This document shows, in pieces, positions 22,938 through 34,650 of a DNA stretch of 64,000 bases. Below the pieces are notes generated by a model. That model was not told the origin of the DNA. It did no database searches and saw only the letters and a list, made by a program, of their open reading frames with translations. The DNA is taken from contig NC_073305.1 of the NCBI RefSeq assembly GCF_027595985.1, forward strand, positions 85,926,626 through 85,990,625, in the 5' to 3' direction. The stretch is from Sorex araneus. Its lineage: Eukaryota > Chordata > Mammalia > Eulipotyphla > Soricidae. Position 1 is the first letter of the stretch, and each line of letters begins with the position of its first letter. Position numbers and translations under genes: made by a program.

Positions 22938-23090
22938 AGGGTGAAGAGGGGAGAGAGAGAAAGGGATGGGGGTGAGGGAGTGGGGGAATGCATTGGGTGA
23001 AAGAGGAAGGAAGAAGGAAGGGAGAGAGGGAGAGAGGGATGGGGGAAAGAAGGTAACAAGGCAGAAAAAAGTAAGCAGAGAGAGAAGATG
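22938..23090 (+). repeat. Purine-rich low-complexity tract
   Basis: GGAAGG/GAGAGAGGG/AAAGAAGG motifs dominate for about 150 bp, with scattered T. Not a simple tandem repeat. Confidence 0.75.
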
Positions 23091-23214
23091 TAGATAAAAC
23101 TTGCGGAATCATGAGAGTACTTCAGCTTTTCCTTAAAAATGATAGGCACTCCCTATATTCAGTCCTCCTCCTGAAATAACAGGTGAAGGGATAGTACATT
23201 CATTGCTGTACTGA

Positions 23215-23340
23215 TGCCCAGTTTTTTAAACACCACATATTGTACCTGCCCATTTATTTACCCATTGAGAACTTTTTATGTACATTCTAAATGCCAAGAA
23301 CTGTGCTAGGAGTGGAAAATACGAAATAAATAAACAGGGA
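23215..23340. mobile_element. Possible ancient mammalian repeat
   Basis: AATGCCAAGAACTGTGCTAGGAGTGG followed by GAAATAAATAAACAGGG matches a widespread old motif ('tgtgccaggcactgtgctaggtgctgg...'). Family assignment (MIR- or L2-like) is uncertain. Confidence 0.4.
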
Positions 23341-24599
23341 ATCTTCCCTTAGTTAGAGTCAGAGCCAGTGTTGTGTGGATGGAAGTTTCCATTAATGTGG
23401 GAATGAGTTGCATGTGGTGGGGATGGCGGTGCCCTCACCTTCAGCAGGACTGGAACTTGGGGAAACCAGTTCAATTAACTCTCCTGGTACTATTGATACT
23501 GTGTACAAAAATGGTCTACCCAAAGTTTTGAGTTTGTGAGAAGGAAACATGCTAATAACAGCAAAGAGATTAGAAGAATTAAGTTAGAAGAGTTTAGGTT
23601 CTTGGTCCTCCAGCTCAGTAAACCATATTTTCCATTTGCAACTCACCATATCTACTTGGTGATGATTCAGATCCATGTAATGATTTGGCCAAAATGAGAC
23701 ATATATTTTTTACCATCATTGACACTCCAGACTTCGTCTTTCTATCCCACCTGCTACTTTTTGAAAAAAGGTGAGGATGGAGTTGCCAACTTTGAGTTGA
23801 CACAGAATTGACAGCTGCACTTTAGCCAAATTTCATCAAAAAAGCAAACTGACATGTTGTTGGCCTTAAAGTAGAAAAATAAAGTTACTTGAAATCAGTC
23901 TTTTTTTTTGGTGCCCTTCACTAACTTGTCTTATGTTCAGGAAGGGGTCTTCATTCCTCACATCATACGAGATGTCAACGAAAGAGAAGGTCCCATAGAA
24001 ACCACAAAAGGGGGGGTTCATGTGGCTTGAGGAATATCATATGAGACTGAGTGGAAGAGAATTAAAAATGATGACACTAAAGTTAGAGCTCTCATAAATA
24101 TTTTTGTCCTTTCATAAAGCCACTGAAACTTACCAGGCTTCTTCATATTACCTGACTCTACATAGACTGAATTCAATTTTAATTTTCTGTTTAGTTCGAG
24201 CACCTAAGACTTTCAAAAGCAAAACAAAACCTGGAAAGCCAAAATTAGGATACAATTTTTAATTTTACTTCTGTATAAAAATTAATTTAATGAAAAAAAC
24301 CTTGACCATCTACTTGCACTATCATTTATTAAATGAATGCTTAAACTCAAAAGAGAAACTCAAACTTAAATAAATAGATAAACCCTTTAATTAAATTGAT
24401 TTTAATGTATGAAACACTCATAATGTTGGCTGAGCTATTTTTTGTTTTGTCAAGTAACCAACATCTGATTATTCCAGACCAACCCGGGAATGACCTCTGC
24501 TTGAAGAACAAGTTCTGATGGTCCAGATGGAGGCAATTTCTAGTATGAGGAGTTAGCAAGTTTGTGCAGGCCTTCCTCCACAGAATCCTGAGCTCTTGA
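23341..24599. other. AT-rich non-coding sequence
   Basis: No gene or clear repeat. A 21-bp word (TTCCTCACATCATACGAGATG, 23954) recurs with one change at 26075. Confidence 0.4.
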
Positions 24600-24690
24600 C
24601 TCCAGTGGCAGATGGAATCTTGGGTGAGTTACTCTGAACGTCCCATTCCTCATCTGTCAATGGAGATGCTATTTGCCTTTCAGTCGGCGA
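24600..24690 (+). mobile_element. MIR fragment
   Basis: TCTTGGGTGAGTTACTCTG and CATTCCTCATCTGTCAATGGAGATG correspond to the MIR 'cttgggcaagttactt...tttcctcatctgtaaaatggggat' core. Confidence 0.75.
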
Positions 24691-25110
24691 GTGAAACAGA
24701 GGGCCTTCTCAGAGTACACAGTAAGAATATTTCCCTTATCCCCTCCTCTTCTTAATAACAAGAGCTGAAACTTACTGATTTAACTCTTGGGAACACCTGG
24801 TGAAAACCTGTTGTTGAGAAGTTACACAGAAAAAAATTTGCTTAGTTGAATTTGTGAGAATACAGCTAAGCTTGTAGCAGTTGTTTCACATGACTATATT
24901 TAGTCATTTTTTTCTAGTCTCCCTTACAGAATATATACATCGTTTGGTTTAGAAATAGTATGGAAATTTTTCTCTGTTCCCACCATGCCCAGCATAACAC
25001 AGGTTGTATCCTAAGGCTCTGTAAATACATTGGAAATACTTAATAATCAGTTATTGATGAAAGCAGTCTGTCTGTCTTTCCCTTCTCTGGGTATAGCAAA
25101 AAATTCCTCT

Positions 25111-25167
25111 GTGTGTGTATGTGTGTGTGTATGTGTGCGTGTGCGTGTGTGTGTGTGTGTGTGTATG
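25111..25167. repeat. (GT)n microsatellite, imperfect
   Basis: GTGT units broken by AT and GC dinucleotides. The Cys/Val-rich open frames over it are artefacts. Confidence 0.95.
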
Positions 25168-26224
25168 TCTACACACCTCCCTTGGAGTGTGCATGCATAT
25201 CAATTCTCCTGGGCCTTTTCTTTCTAGAAATCTCAGTCTACCTTAGAACTCAAGTGATAATTCTGAGTTTACAGACATTCAGCAAGGATGATCAGATTGC
25301 ACTTTTGGAAAAATCTATTTCAAGTGTGATAGCTTATGTGCCAAGGGCAAGGGTTCTTTCTTTTGCTACTAATAACTCAACAGGGATGTCAGGCTGCAGC
25401 ACTGCTTACAGTTTCTTCATTCTTCACAGGTGAAGCACTATTACCTTGTATAGGCAACTGCATTTTACTTACTTAGTGGTAATCTGATTACCTTGATCTT
25501 AAGCATTTTAACTTTGTGCTATCTATGCCCACAGAGAGTTGGGTAAAATGAGAAGGGCCTGTGGAAATACACATCTAATTTTATATTGCAGTTGTATTGG
25601 TAATTGCAACATAACCAGCTTTACTGCTAGTTCTGGAGGGAAGTGAAATTACATGCAATAATAAGATTTTTGGAGCAATGGATATGATACATAATATGAT
25701 ACATAAGAGCCTTTCGTGATGAAATAGCTAGTACTAAATACATATATGGAAGTCTAATAAATAAATTTTTATTAAGGATAATTTGTTCAAGAATCAATAA
25801 CAAAATAACTGGAAGGGAGAGTGTGCTATGTCCTTATTTCTTTGAATCAAAATAAAATTTTTTCCTTTAGTGTCTCTGTGGTCAAGGGATTCTTAGGAAC
25901 TGAGATGGGAAGGAATAAGGGACATCAGGTAGCCTTAGTAGACCCTTTGAAATTTAATCTTCATTGTGACTTGGACTCAATCAATTTGATATTTGGATAT
26001 TTTCAGGGAATGACTGTATGATCTGGTGTACTGACTACACAGTTTTGTTTTATTTTCATGTGAATTATATTATCATTCCTCACATCATACAAGATGTCAT
26101 AGACAAGTAGGGCATCTGAAAGCCAAATATAGAACATTTTTTCTGTGGCTTTAGCAACTTTTTGAAAAAAATACAGATGTAAGAAAGTTGTAAATGCTAT
26201 AAAGCAAAGCCAGAGTTTTCAAAG
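25168..26224. other. Non-coding sequence, nothing recognised
   Basis: No repeat or coding signature beyond the short shared word at 26075. Confidence 0.4.
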
Positions 26225-26394
26225 TTTTTTTTTCCCTTTTGGGTCACACCCAGCAATGCCCAGGGTATATTCCTGGCTCTATACTCAGGAATCACTCCTG
26301 GCGGTGCTTGGGGGACCATATGGGCTGCCTTAGATTGAACCCAGGTCAGCTGCATGCGAGGCAACACCCTACCTGCTGTGTTATAGCTCCGGCC
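26225..26394 (-). mobile_element. Type-1 SINE, full length
   Basis: Oligo(T), TTTTGGGTCACACCCAGCAATG, AGGAATCACTCCTGGCGGTG, GACCATATGGGCTGCC, GATTGAACCCAGGTCAGC (reversed box B) and TGTGTTATAGCTCCGGCC (reversed head). Confidence 0.93.
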
Positions 26395-26639
26395 TCCTCA
26401 GAAAATTTTAAGGGCCTTTCCAGCAGTGCTCTATGGGTCGGGGAGCCATTGCACATGGTACTTGGTTGACCAAATGTGCAGTTCAATGCCCCAGCCTGCA
26501 AATGCGGAATTGCTCAGGCCCTGCAGTATCAAGGTGACTAAAGCATCCCTGGCTGTGTTTGTAGCCTGGACGTGCAAACCATATGCCCCCAACTTCTTCT
26601 ATTGCTTCTGCCCAGGTTTTTTTTTCTAATTTTAATTTA

Positions 26640-26835
26640 AATGTATTTTTAGTCTTAATTTTCTTTTTATTTTTAAAATTTCATTTTACTCTGGGCACCA
26701 TGTCTTGCCAACTGTTATTAGCAGGGTTAGTTACATACATAAAGTGTTCCAGCACTATACCCTCCATGCAGCTGTTTACTTTCCTCCATCATGGTCCCGG
26801 TGTCCCTCCCCACCTTCCTAGGGTAAGCTTCCTAC
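26640..26835 (-). mobile_element. Probable LINE 3' UTR remnant
   Basis: TTTACTCTGGGCACCATG, TACATAAAGTGTTCCAGCAC and CATGGTCCCGGTGTCCCTCCC resemble the reversed 3' UTR family at 19925 and 34195. Diverged and short. Confidence 0.45.
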
Positions 26836-26974
26836 TGAAGATGCGTTCTCAGTTTCTGTTGCTTTGGGAAATTTGTTGTTCCCTTAGAATTTTAAAGTGA
26901 ACTTATTTAAACTAAAATTGGAATGAAGATTCTTGTTTTATCTTTTTATTTTTTGTGTTCTTGAGTGCCTGGGC

Positions 26975-27115
26975 GCACAGCAGAGCCTGACAAGCTACCT
27001 GTGGCATATTTGATATGCCGGAAACAGTAACAAGTTTCACAATGAAGACGTTACTGGTGCCCGCTCGAGCAAATCGATGAGCAATGGGATGACAGTGATA
27101 CAGTGATACAGAGTG
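26975..27115 (+). mobile_element. 5'-truncated type-2 SINE
   Basis: Starts inside the body (GCAGAGCCTGACAAGCTACC), then GGCATATTTGATATGCC, GCCCGCTCGAGCAAATCGATG and a (TGATACAG)n tail. The tRNA head is missing. Confidence 0.9.
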
Positions 27116-27227
27116 CCAGAGCATGATCAAGAAATTTTGAATAAACTCCTGCATATATTTATAGCAGTGGTGTTAATCACTTGAGACCCAATGAGGTCCT
27201 TGAAAGCATATTTGTGACTCACAGGCA

Positions 27228-27897
27228 TACAGCTGTTAGGAAAAATGAAACTTATGAAATTTGCTTATAAATGCATGGACGTGGAGTGTATCATGCTGAG
27301 CAAAATGAGTCAGAAGGAGAGGGATAGACATAGAATTATTTGACTCATTTGTGGGATATAAAAAAACATGGTATGAGACTAATACCCAAGGACAGTAGAA
27401 ACAAGAGCCAGGAGGATTGGCCCACAGTTGGAAGTCTGCCTCAAGTGCTGGCAGAGAAGACAGTTGGGATAAAGAAGGGACCCCTGTGACAAAAGTAGTT
27501 GTAAATGTTCACCATGGGTAAGAAGTATGTGCTGAAAATAGGTAAAAGAACAAATATGATAATTTCTCAGTATTTGTATTGCTGATACAAATAACAAGAT
27601 AAAACCGTAATACCCAAAATGTGGGGGAGAGGGAGAGAGAGAGAGACAGAGGAGAGAGAAGGAGAGACAGAGACAGAGTCAAAGAGAGAAAAAGAGAGAG
27701 AGAGAAAGAGAAAGAAAAGGAATGTGCTTGGCATTGCAGACAGGCTGGGAGGCTGGGGTGAGGGCAGAAAGCTGGGGACATTGATAGTGGGAAAAATACA
27801 CTGATGGAGGGGTGGGTGTTCTAATACTGTATGACTGAACCTCACACCATGAACAGCTTTGTAACTCAGTATTCACTATGATTCAATAGAAAAAAAA
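27228..27897 (+). mobile_element. 5'-truncated L1
   Basis: Begins in the last ORF2 codons (CAGCTGTTAGGAAAAATGAAA; GGACGTGGAGTGTATCATGC), then the 3' UTR through CAAGAGCCAGGAGGATTGG, a purine-expanded tract, GGAGGGGTGGGTGTTCTAAT and the end ACTATGATTCAATAGAAAAA. The canonical AATAAA is AATAGA here. No clear TSD seen. Confidence 0.9.
27619..27721 (+). repeat. GA-rich expansion in the L1 3' UTR purine tract
   Basis: GGGGGAGAGGGAGAGAGAGAG and related GA repeats replace the usual G-rich run of this L1 3' UTR. Confidence 0.85.
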
Positions 27898-29051
27898 GTA
27901 CCCAAGCTTTCCATCATCAAGTTTGTTTTTCTGTAGCATTTGCTTAATGTCTATTGTGTATTAGATACAGCCTGAGTCAGAGCAACTAATCTCAATATCT
28001 CAGCCCCAGTGCCAATTCTTGCTCAACATGAGGGATTAAAAAGCAAGCACAAAAATGAAAATAAATAAAGAGAAACATTGGATAAATCTGGCCAATTTCT
28101 ACTAATCCCTCACTCAGTTTTCAGCGTTGGGCTTTAATGTACTCTAAGAGATGAGAGAACAGTTTTCCATCTTGAGAAAATCATGGAAAAAATCATGGAC
28201 ACATGCTTGTCCATGATTAATAGCAAAATTGTTGCTATTAACAATTTGTAATGTTGCACTCTTCTTTTCTGTGCCTATTTTCGCTTTAAGCTTGGGAAAA
28301 TAGTTGACATGATACCACACGTTATCTTATATGCAGTTAAGAGTTAAAAGCTTCCTTACCTTTTAAAACTGAAAGAATATTTCACTAATTTGCTCTCATG
28401 AGATGAGGGGAGGGATTGGAGATGATGTTTCCAATCATTATCCTGTATTAATTTCTACCACTTTGGAAATGAGCCTTTATAATCTTCAAAGTTCAGTTGG
28501 CATTGAAAGTAATAACAGTAATATTGAATAGAAAATTTTGTTTTTAAAGACAGTATTATCAGACATCACTTATGGAGTTGGTGCCAGTGGTTAGGTTACA
28601 AAATGCAAAATAATTAATAGATACTCTATTTCCAGGAGTTCTCCATTGAGCCCTGGTATAAATTGATCAGCGTAATGTAAATTAAGATGTTATGAATGGC
28701 AGCACAATCAGGGGAGAAATTGTTCCTGAGAGACAGGAATCACTGAAAGTTGCAGCATTTAGAATTTTGAATTTAAAAGGAAGAGACTTATGTAAATATA
28801 AATTGATGAGAAGCAATGAATGCAAGTTTTATAACTATGGGGTTTGCAGCAGAAGCACAAGATTTGACATTTGACTCATTTCTACAGCCTCATAGATGTG
28901 TCACTTTGGGTGAACTTCTGAATTTTTTCAAAGAAAGGTTGTGTTGAAAGAAAATGAACCTAAAGCTGCAACTCTCCTTTAGAGTGTTTTGATGACTCAC
29001 CTGATGTGTATAAAGCCTGTATCACAGTCCTGGCATATTTCCAGCACTTAC
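27898..29051. other. Non-coding AT-rich sequence with twin hairpins
   Basis: No gene or family recognised. Two perfect hairpins lie back to back at 28191-28241 (see findings). Confidence 0.45.
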
Positions 29052-29096
29052 ATGGCCATCACCATCATCACCATCATCACCATCATCATCATCTTC
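29052..29096. repeat. (CATCAC)n/(CAT)n microsatellite
   Basis: About 14 CAT/CAC triplets; the poly-His frame across it is not a gene. Confidence 0.95.
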
Positions 29097-29357
29097 AAGA
29101 TCATCCAGAAAAACAGCCAAATTCTGGCTTCATCCTAAATTCTTTCAAGAGGCATCCAGTTGTCTCCGACTTTTTTGATTTAAATTTAAATGAACCATGT
29201 GTAGAGATTTGACTGAATAGTCTTGATGAGTTCTGGAGGGGGGCTAGAGGTGTTGGTGCAAAGGATGCAGTGAAAGACATGATGAATGCCACACAGAGTG
29301 GTGCTTAGAGCGGAAGCCACAGATCTCAGATCTGAATCACTTGTTAAAATTCAGAAA

Positions 29358-29524
29358 CTGTGGTACAGTAGAGAGGGCAATTGCTCTTCATGCAGCTCAC
29401 CCGGGTTTAATCAGCAGCACCATAAGTGGTCCCCTGAGCACTTTCAGCAGTAATTCCTGAGCACAGAGCTAGAACGAAGCCCTGAGTACTGCTGGGTGTG
29501 GCCCAAGACCCCCAAAAAATAAAA
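29358..29524 (+). mobile_element. Type-1 SINE
   Basis: GTGGTACAGTAGAGAGGGCAA, CCCGGGTTTAATCAGCAGC (decayed box B), CAGCAGTAATTCCTGAGCAC and GGGTGTGGCCCAAGACC, with A-rich end. Confidence 0.87.
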
Positions 29525-30170
29525 TGCAGATACTTGGACTTCTGGCCATAACCAAATAATAAGAATCTTAACAGTTGAGACTCAAGCATCTACATTTTAC
29601 AGGCTAGGTTGTCTTATGTACAGTGTACAGGAGTACAGAAATGCTTACCAATGTTGAATTAATTCCAATCTCTTCAGAATTCTGTTTTTAAGAATTGATT
29701 TTAAGTGCATAGAGGGGATAAAAATGGGTATCAATTCAGTGTCAAGAACTGAAAGTTCAAATGTAAATCTACTTCTATTTAATTGTGGAAATAAACAGAA
29801 TTCACTTTTTGCTTAAGGACATCAAAATGCCATTTTTATACTTGAGGAGTTGGACCATATGTCAAAGACTCTTCACTGCCTTATCAGTTATATTATATTT
29901 TAAGTTCTTAATTCTTCCCCAGAACATTCTGGGCTTTGAATATCATGGTATTTTGATAAAAGTGCAAATTCCCATATAAATTTTGGAATTGATACGGGTG
30001 ATGTTATATATAGGCCTGTATTACATAACATCTTTGAAAATAATTTAGACCAACATGTGTTTATATTTACATATTATAGACTTTACACATATTTATAACA
30101 AAACAATGCTTAATGCAGGAGAATTATATATTTTTTTCAAATGAAGACACTAACCTAAGTTAGATGATTT
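29525..30170. other. AT-rich non-coding sequence
   Basis: Nothing recognised. Confidence 0.4.
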
Positions 30171-30182
30171 ACATATAACCGT

Positions 30183-30415
30183 GGGGCTAGAGTGATAGCA
30201 TAGCGCCTTTCATGCGGCTGACCTGTGTTTGATTCCTCTACCCCTCTTGGAGAGCCCGGCAAGCTACCGAGAGTATGGAGCCCACACGGCAGAGCCTGGC
30301 AAGCTACCCGTGCGTATTGGATATGCCAAAAACAGTAACAATAAGTCTCTCAATGAGAGATGTTACTGGTGTCCGCTCGAACAAATTGATGAGCAATGGG
30401 ATGACAGTGACAGTG
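30183..30415 (+). mobile_element. Type-2 SINE with perfect 12-bp TSD
   Basis: Head GGGGCTAGAGTGATAGCATAG with a small deletion before TTCATGCGGCTGACC, box B GTTTGATTCC, body CCCGGCAAGCTACCGAGAG, GGATATGCCAAAAACAG, TGTCCGCTCGAACAAATTG and tail GATGACAGTGACAGTGAC. No poly(A). The TSD ACATATAACCGT is at 30171-30182 and 30416-30427, which fixes both ends. This is the clearest proof that type 2 is a discrete mobile unit. Confidence 0.96.
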
Positions 30416-30719
30416 ACATATAACCGTACTGTTAGTACACGATGAGATAGAACTTAATTCAGTACTCTTTTGCTCAGTTCCAAAACTGCCCAAATTTTAA
30501 TATAGAATATAACATTTATTCAGACATAGACTAAACCTAACAGCGTGAAACCAAAATTTCACCCAAGCGTTGTCTCAGTGAACCATTGTCTCCAATGAAG
30601 TGCAACAGAAGCTGTGACAGTCTGCAGCTCTCACGAAGAGGAGCAAATCTGCTCAAGATTCTGGTTTATGAAACAAAAATAAAAACATATAACATATGTA
30701 CATAAATTTATAGCTTTCA

Positions 30720-30835
30720 GAGAGATATTGTTAACAAGTTTTGTTACTGTAGGTGAGAAACGGAAAGCTGAGACAGATCCCATCTGAGAGAGAAAACAAG
30801 TCATAGCAAAACTGGATTTTCAACATCTAGGTCTC
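30720..30835 (-). mobile_element. Possible MIR
   Basis: GTAGGTGAGAAACGGAAAGC, then a span ending TTCAACATCTAGGTCTCC, resembles reversed MIR core plus the 'gaacccaggtct' region. Weak. Confidence 0.4.
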
Positions 30836-31951
30836 CATACCTTTGATGACAAACAAGAACTCACTGTCTTTATTTGCCTGAGTCTGAACAACTTTCTAGT
30901 TGAAACTTCCAGTTCCAAAACTAAAATTTACAGAAACACTTAGACGATTTGGAATCACCCTCACACCACATTGTTTACGCTTATACATAGTGTTACAACT
31001 CTGATTTTAGGATCAGGCAAATAATAGTTAATTCAGTAGATCTCAGGGATCACTAAGTGACCATCTTGTTATCAAGATGAAACAGGAATAATAATGATAA
31101 TCGTGTAACCAAGATCTTGATTATGATACTAATCAAAACATTTGCCATAACAATGTCAATTATCATTAAAAAGCATTTCCTTACTTGTAGTATGGGAAGC
31201 AAGCCAACAATATAATAAACCACCCACGTTGGAGTGGGGGAACGTTGCTTTTCTTCTGGAATAGGACCACATAAAATAAACTCTATAGAATTATTTATAA
31301 ACTGATGTGATAATTTGGGTGCTTTTAAAAACTAAGTTCCTTAAGTGCACTTCTGTTAATCCTCATGATGAAAAAAATGCATCTTTCATCCAGAAGAGGA
31401 ATTGATTATAAAATATACTCATTTGAAGAAATGCTTCTCTCTAGTTATAAGTAATAATAATTAAAAAAAAAACCTTCATAGAATTCTTCCTTGTTTCTTT
31501 TTTTATGGTATACTGTAGAGTTCATAAGTGCTTTAAAACTACCTCATGCTGTGGAGTTTTTCTGTTACAGACATTTTCTTGTCCTAATTTCTGTATCATT
31601 GGTGATTTTTTTAAAATCCAGCACTGAGTTAATTTTATTCCTATCAACTTAGATTAACTCAAATTTGTTCTCATTTCAATATTGACGAAGATTTTGTTTG
31701 ACAGCAAGTGTTCTCTCTGATTTTCTCCCAAGGACAGATTATCTACAGAATGTGTGTACTATACTTCTCTCTGAGAGGTCAGCTAAGACATTGCTAGTGT
31801 TTCTACTTAAAGTGAGTCAGGAAGTAAAAAAGCAAAGGGATTAAAATCATAGTGTGGAGCACCCACATTAGATCAGAGAAAGCACTTTCTGTTATGAAAG
31901 GGTTCTTCCCAATTTAAGGCAAAGTATTTGGTTAAGAAAGAAACGTAGAAG
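30836..31951. other. AT-rich non-coding sequence
   Basis: Nothing recognised. Confidence 0.4.
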
Positions 31952-32115
31952 TTAGATAGTATAGAGATTAAGGATCTTGCCTTGCATGCCGCAAATGCTG
32001 ATTCAAATCATTGGCACAGCATATTATCCTCTGAGCACTGTGAGAAGGGTCACTCCTGACCACAGTGCTAGTGAATAACCCCTGAATACCACAAAATATG
32101 GCTCCAGGTTGTAGA
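31952..32115 (+). mobile_element. Type-1 SINE, diverged
   Basis: TTAGATAGTATAGAGATTAAGG head, TTGCCTTGCATGCCGC, GATTCAAATCATTGGCAC (box B area), GGTCACTCCTGACCACAGTG body. Confidence 0.85.
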
Positions 32116-32811
32116 AAAAGAGAAAAATACATAGAATAAAATGTATAGGAAGAAATTTACTTGAGAAGAATTCTGACCCGACTCGTAATGAATGATGAAA
32201 AGTTTGGAATGAGCCAGAGAACTGGGGGTAAGATGAGAATAAAAAAAGAAGAGAGTTAATACAGTTTTAAATGTTATTATGTCACTAATACACTAATCAG
32301 TTTCTATTTTGATCTAATCTTCAGCTGAGAGATAGCAAATGTTTTGTTCAACCCATGCAACTGGGACATTGCAGAGCGGTCCTCCAAGTAGGTTGTTGCT
32401 TCCAGTTGTGTGCTTCTCCACTGCTCTTTTTCTTTAGCCTTACTTGCTACATTTAGAGACAATTACCCTTACTCTTAGGTACTTTAAGTTTGTATTAGTA
32501 GGCTGGTGAACTGAAATATGGTAAATTAATCTGGCTGCAGTTCAGTGGAGAACTAAATGCTTTGCATGCTCATCAATATAAACCGTGGGCTTAGTCCTCC
32601 AGCCCGCCCCCCAAGTTTAATAGAGGATAAATTATCTTTCTATCAATTTAAGCTGTTTCTTATATTAGGTTAGGGTTCCATCCTTCATCCCACACATTCA
32701 GAGATACCCAGTTCTATGTCTCTTTGTTACTAATTCACCACTCTTCCGATGGCTCTGCTGATACACCATCTCCTTTGAACTCAGTGAGAGGATTGCTTTG
32801 TTCTGCAGGAT

Positions 32812-32993
32812 CACTAGCACTGTAGCACTGTTGTCCCATTGTTCATTGATTTGCTTGAGCGGGCACCAGTAACGTCTCCATTGTGAGATATGTTGTTACT
32901 ATCTTTGGCATATCAAATAGCCAAGGGTAGCTTGCCAGGCTCTGTCGTGCAGGTGGGATACTCTTGGTAGCTTGCCGGGCTCTCTGAGAGGGA
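32812..32993 (-). mobile_element. 5'-truncated type-2 SINE
   Basis: Tail (AGCACTGT), then TTCATTGATTTGCTTGAGCG, GGCACCAGTAACGTCTCC, TTTGGCATATC and GGTAGCTTGCCGGGCTCTC. The head is absent beyond TCTGAGAGGGATG. Confidence 0.92.
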
Positions 32994-34194
32994 TGATCAT
33001 TAAGTAACAAAATGTGCACCTTCAAAAAAGTGAAGTCAATAAGTCTAAGGAAAAAACCACATGAAAAGATACAAAATGTGCATCTAACTTCCTAAAATGA
33101 ATTTCTGAAAGAGATATGACAGCAGCTAGATGATTGAATGAATACTCTCTTTTCCAATTTATCCATTTCATGAGATTTAAAACAGTTTTGAAGTTCTATT
33201 GGAGAAAGTCATGAGTTTCAGGTTTTTCAGGCTTCTGGACTGAAGTTAGAGGTCATAGTTAAATGTTAACAGAGAAAACTGGTGTCCAAAGACTCATTCA
33301 GCATTTTGTAATTTCTTGCTCATTTCTATCATGCCATATGGTCTGGACAATTTATTTTTATTTAATACAATCCAAAAGTACTAAAAGTTATGTCCAATTA
33401 ATTCCTCACAAAGGGTAAATTTGAAGATAGTAAAAACTGTGCATAAATTCTGGAAAATCTGCAGCAGATAATTAGAAATATACTTAGAAACCTAAAGACA
33501 CATCATTAGAATGCAGGACTTATAATCAAAATATGATTCTGAAGGGCAGCATTTTCTGAGGTGAAGGTTCTGGTGCATTAGTTGAATTATCAAATTTTAG
33601 TTGCTATGGAAGATAATTTATTAATTGTTTGCATTTAAACATGGCAGGTTTATTAATAGAGCTATTAAACAAATTCAAGTGTCAACATTGCCAGGCTCAT
33701 TGGGGCAATTCTAGCAGTGACAATTAAAGATTTTGTGAGTGCTTGTTGGTTTGTATTAAAAACATTTTTAAAAAATAGAACTAGATCTCAAATCAGTGAG
33801 TATATACTGACTAGTTGGCCAAGTGTCTGCACTTTGAGTTGAAATTTTATTTGATCACTGTTTCTGGGTACAGACATTTTAAATGAGTAGGACATATGTT
33901 TAATTAAAATAAAACTCAAATGCTTGCTCAATAGAAGTCACCGAACATCTCGAGTTCAAGCAGTGCATTTCAAAGGGAGTGAATAAGCACATGGAAGAGA
34001 CTAATTTTCTCTATGCAGAACAGTACTATGCTTTATAAGATATGGAGCAAGCCCCTGGCCACACAAACCAGAAAGAACTCAGGCAAAAGTATGACACACA
34101 AAAATGTTGGAGACATTTCCAAATACTCCTTGGGGAAAGGAGAAGAGATTCTGCCTATGACTAAAAATTGATCAGTTATGGTTTGGATATTTTG
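32994..34194. other. AT-rich non-coding sequence
   Basis: No gene or family recognised. Confidence 0.4.
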
Positions 34195-34435
34195 CTTTCA
34201 GTGTTGTTGACTGTAGTTTAGATAGCTAGGTATACCACAACACATTTATTGAACTTAAAAATGTGCCTGTTAAGGAGGAAGGAGGCAGGCTGGATGGTAG
34301 GTGACGGACTGGGACACTGAGGAAGAAAGCTTGACACTGGTGGTGGGACCGGTGCTGAAATGTAGTGTACCTAAAACTCAACTAAAAATAACTTTGTAAA
34401 TAATGATGTATTAATTAAAAAATAAATATTGATAG
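34195..34435 (+). mobile_element. LINE (probably older L1) 3' end
   Basis: GACACTGGTGGTGGGACCGG, TACCTAAAACTCAACTAAAAA, TAACTTTGTAAATAATG and an A-rich end. Same family as the antisense copy at 19925-20400. A purine-rich stretch (AGGAGGAAGGAGGCAGG) occupies the usual 3' UTR position. Confidence 0.75.
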
Positions 34436-34494
34436 GTTAAAAATAACATAAATAGGGAAATATTCACTCGAGCTTATTAGTTATTTGAGGGCTA

Positions 34495-34650
34495 TCAGCA
34501 ACTTACTTATTCCTGGGTTTTGTTTCCTCATTTGTATAGTGAGAAGATTATTGTTACTGTGATTAAAATTAATGAATATAATAAAGGATGTAAACTTCCC
34601 AGTGAACTACCTCATGCAAGTGGTATACAATTAACTGGGATGGTTTCTAT
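34495..34650 (+). mobile_element. MIR element
   Basis: CAGCAACTTACTTATTCCTGGG, TTTCCTCATTTGTATAGTGAG, GATTATTGTTACTGTG and CCTCATGCAAGTGG follow the MIR core. Confidence 0.7.

Noticed and set aside
23950..26105. Repeated word TTCCTCACATCATAC (23954 and 26075)
   Set aside because: Only about 21 bp match and the flanks differ; probably fragments of an old repeat, too short to call.
26400..26625. Second SINE-like stretch downstream of the 26225 SINE
   Set aside because: GCAGTGCTCTATGGGTCGG is faintly SINE-like, but head, box B and tail cannot be placed.
29006..29212. Poly-His open frame
   Set aside because: Generated by the CAT/CAC microsatellite.
32520..32620. SINE-like words (TGCTTTGCATGCTC, TCCTCCAGCCC)
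   Set aside because: Too short and out of order to support an element.
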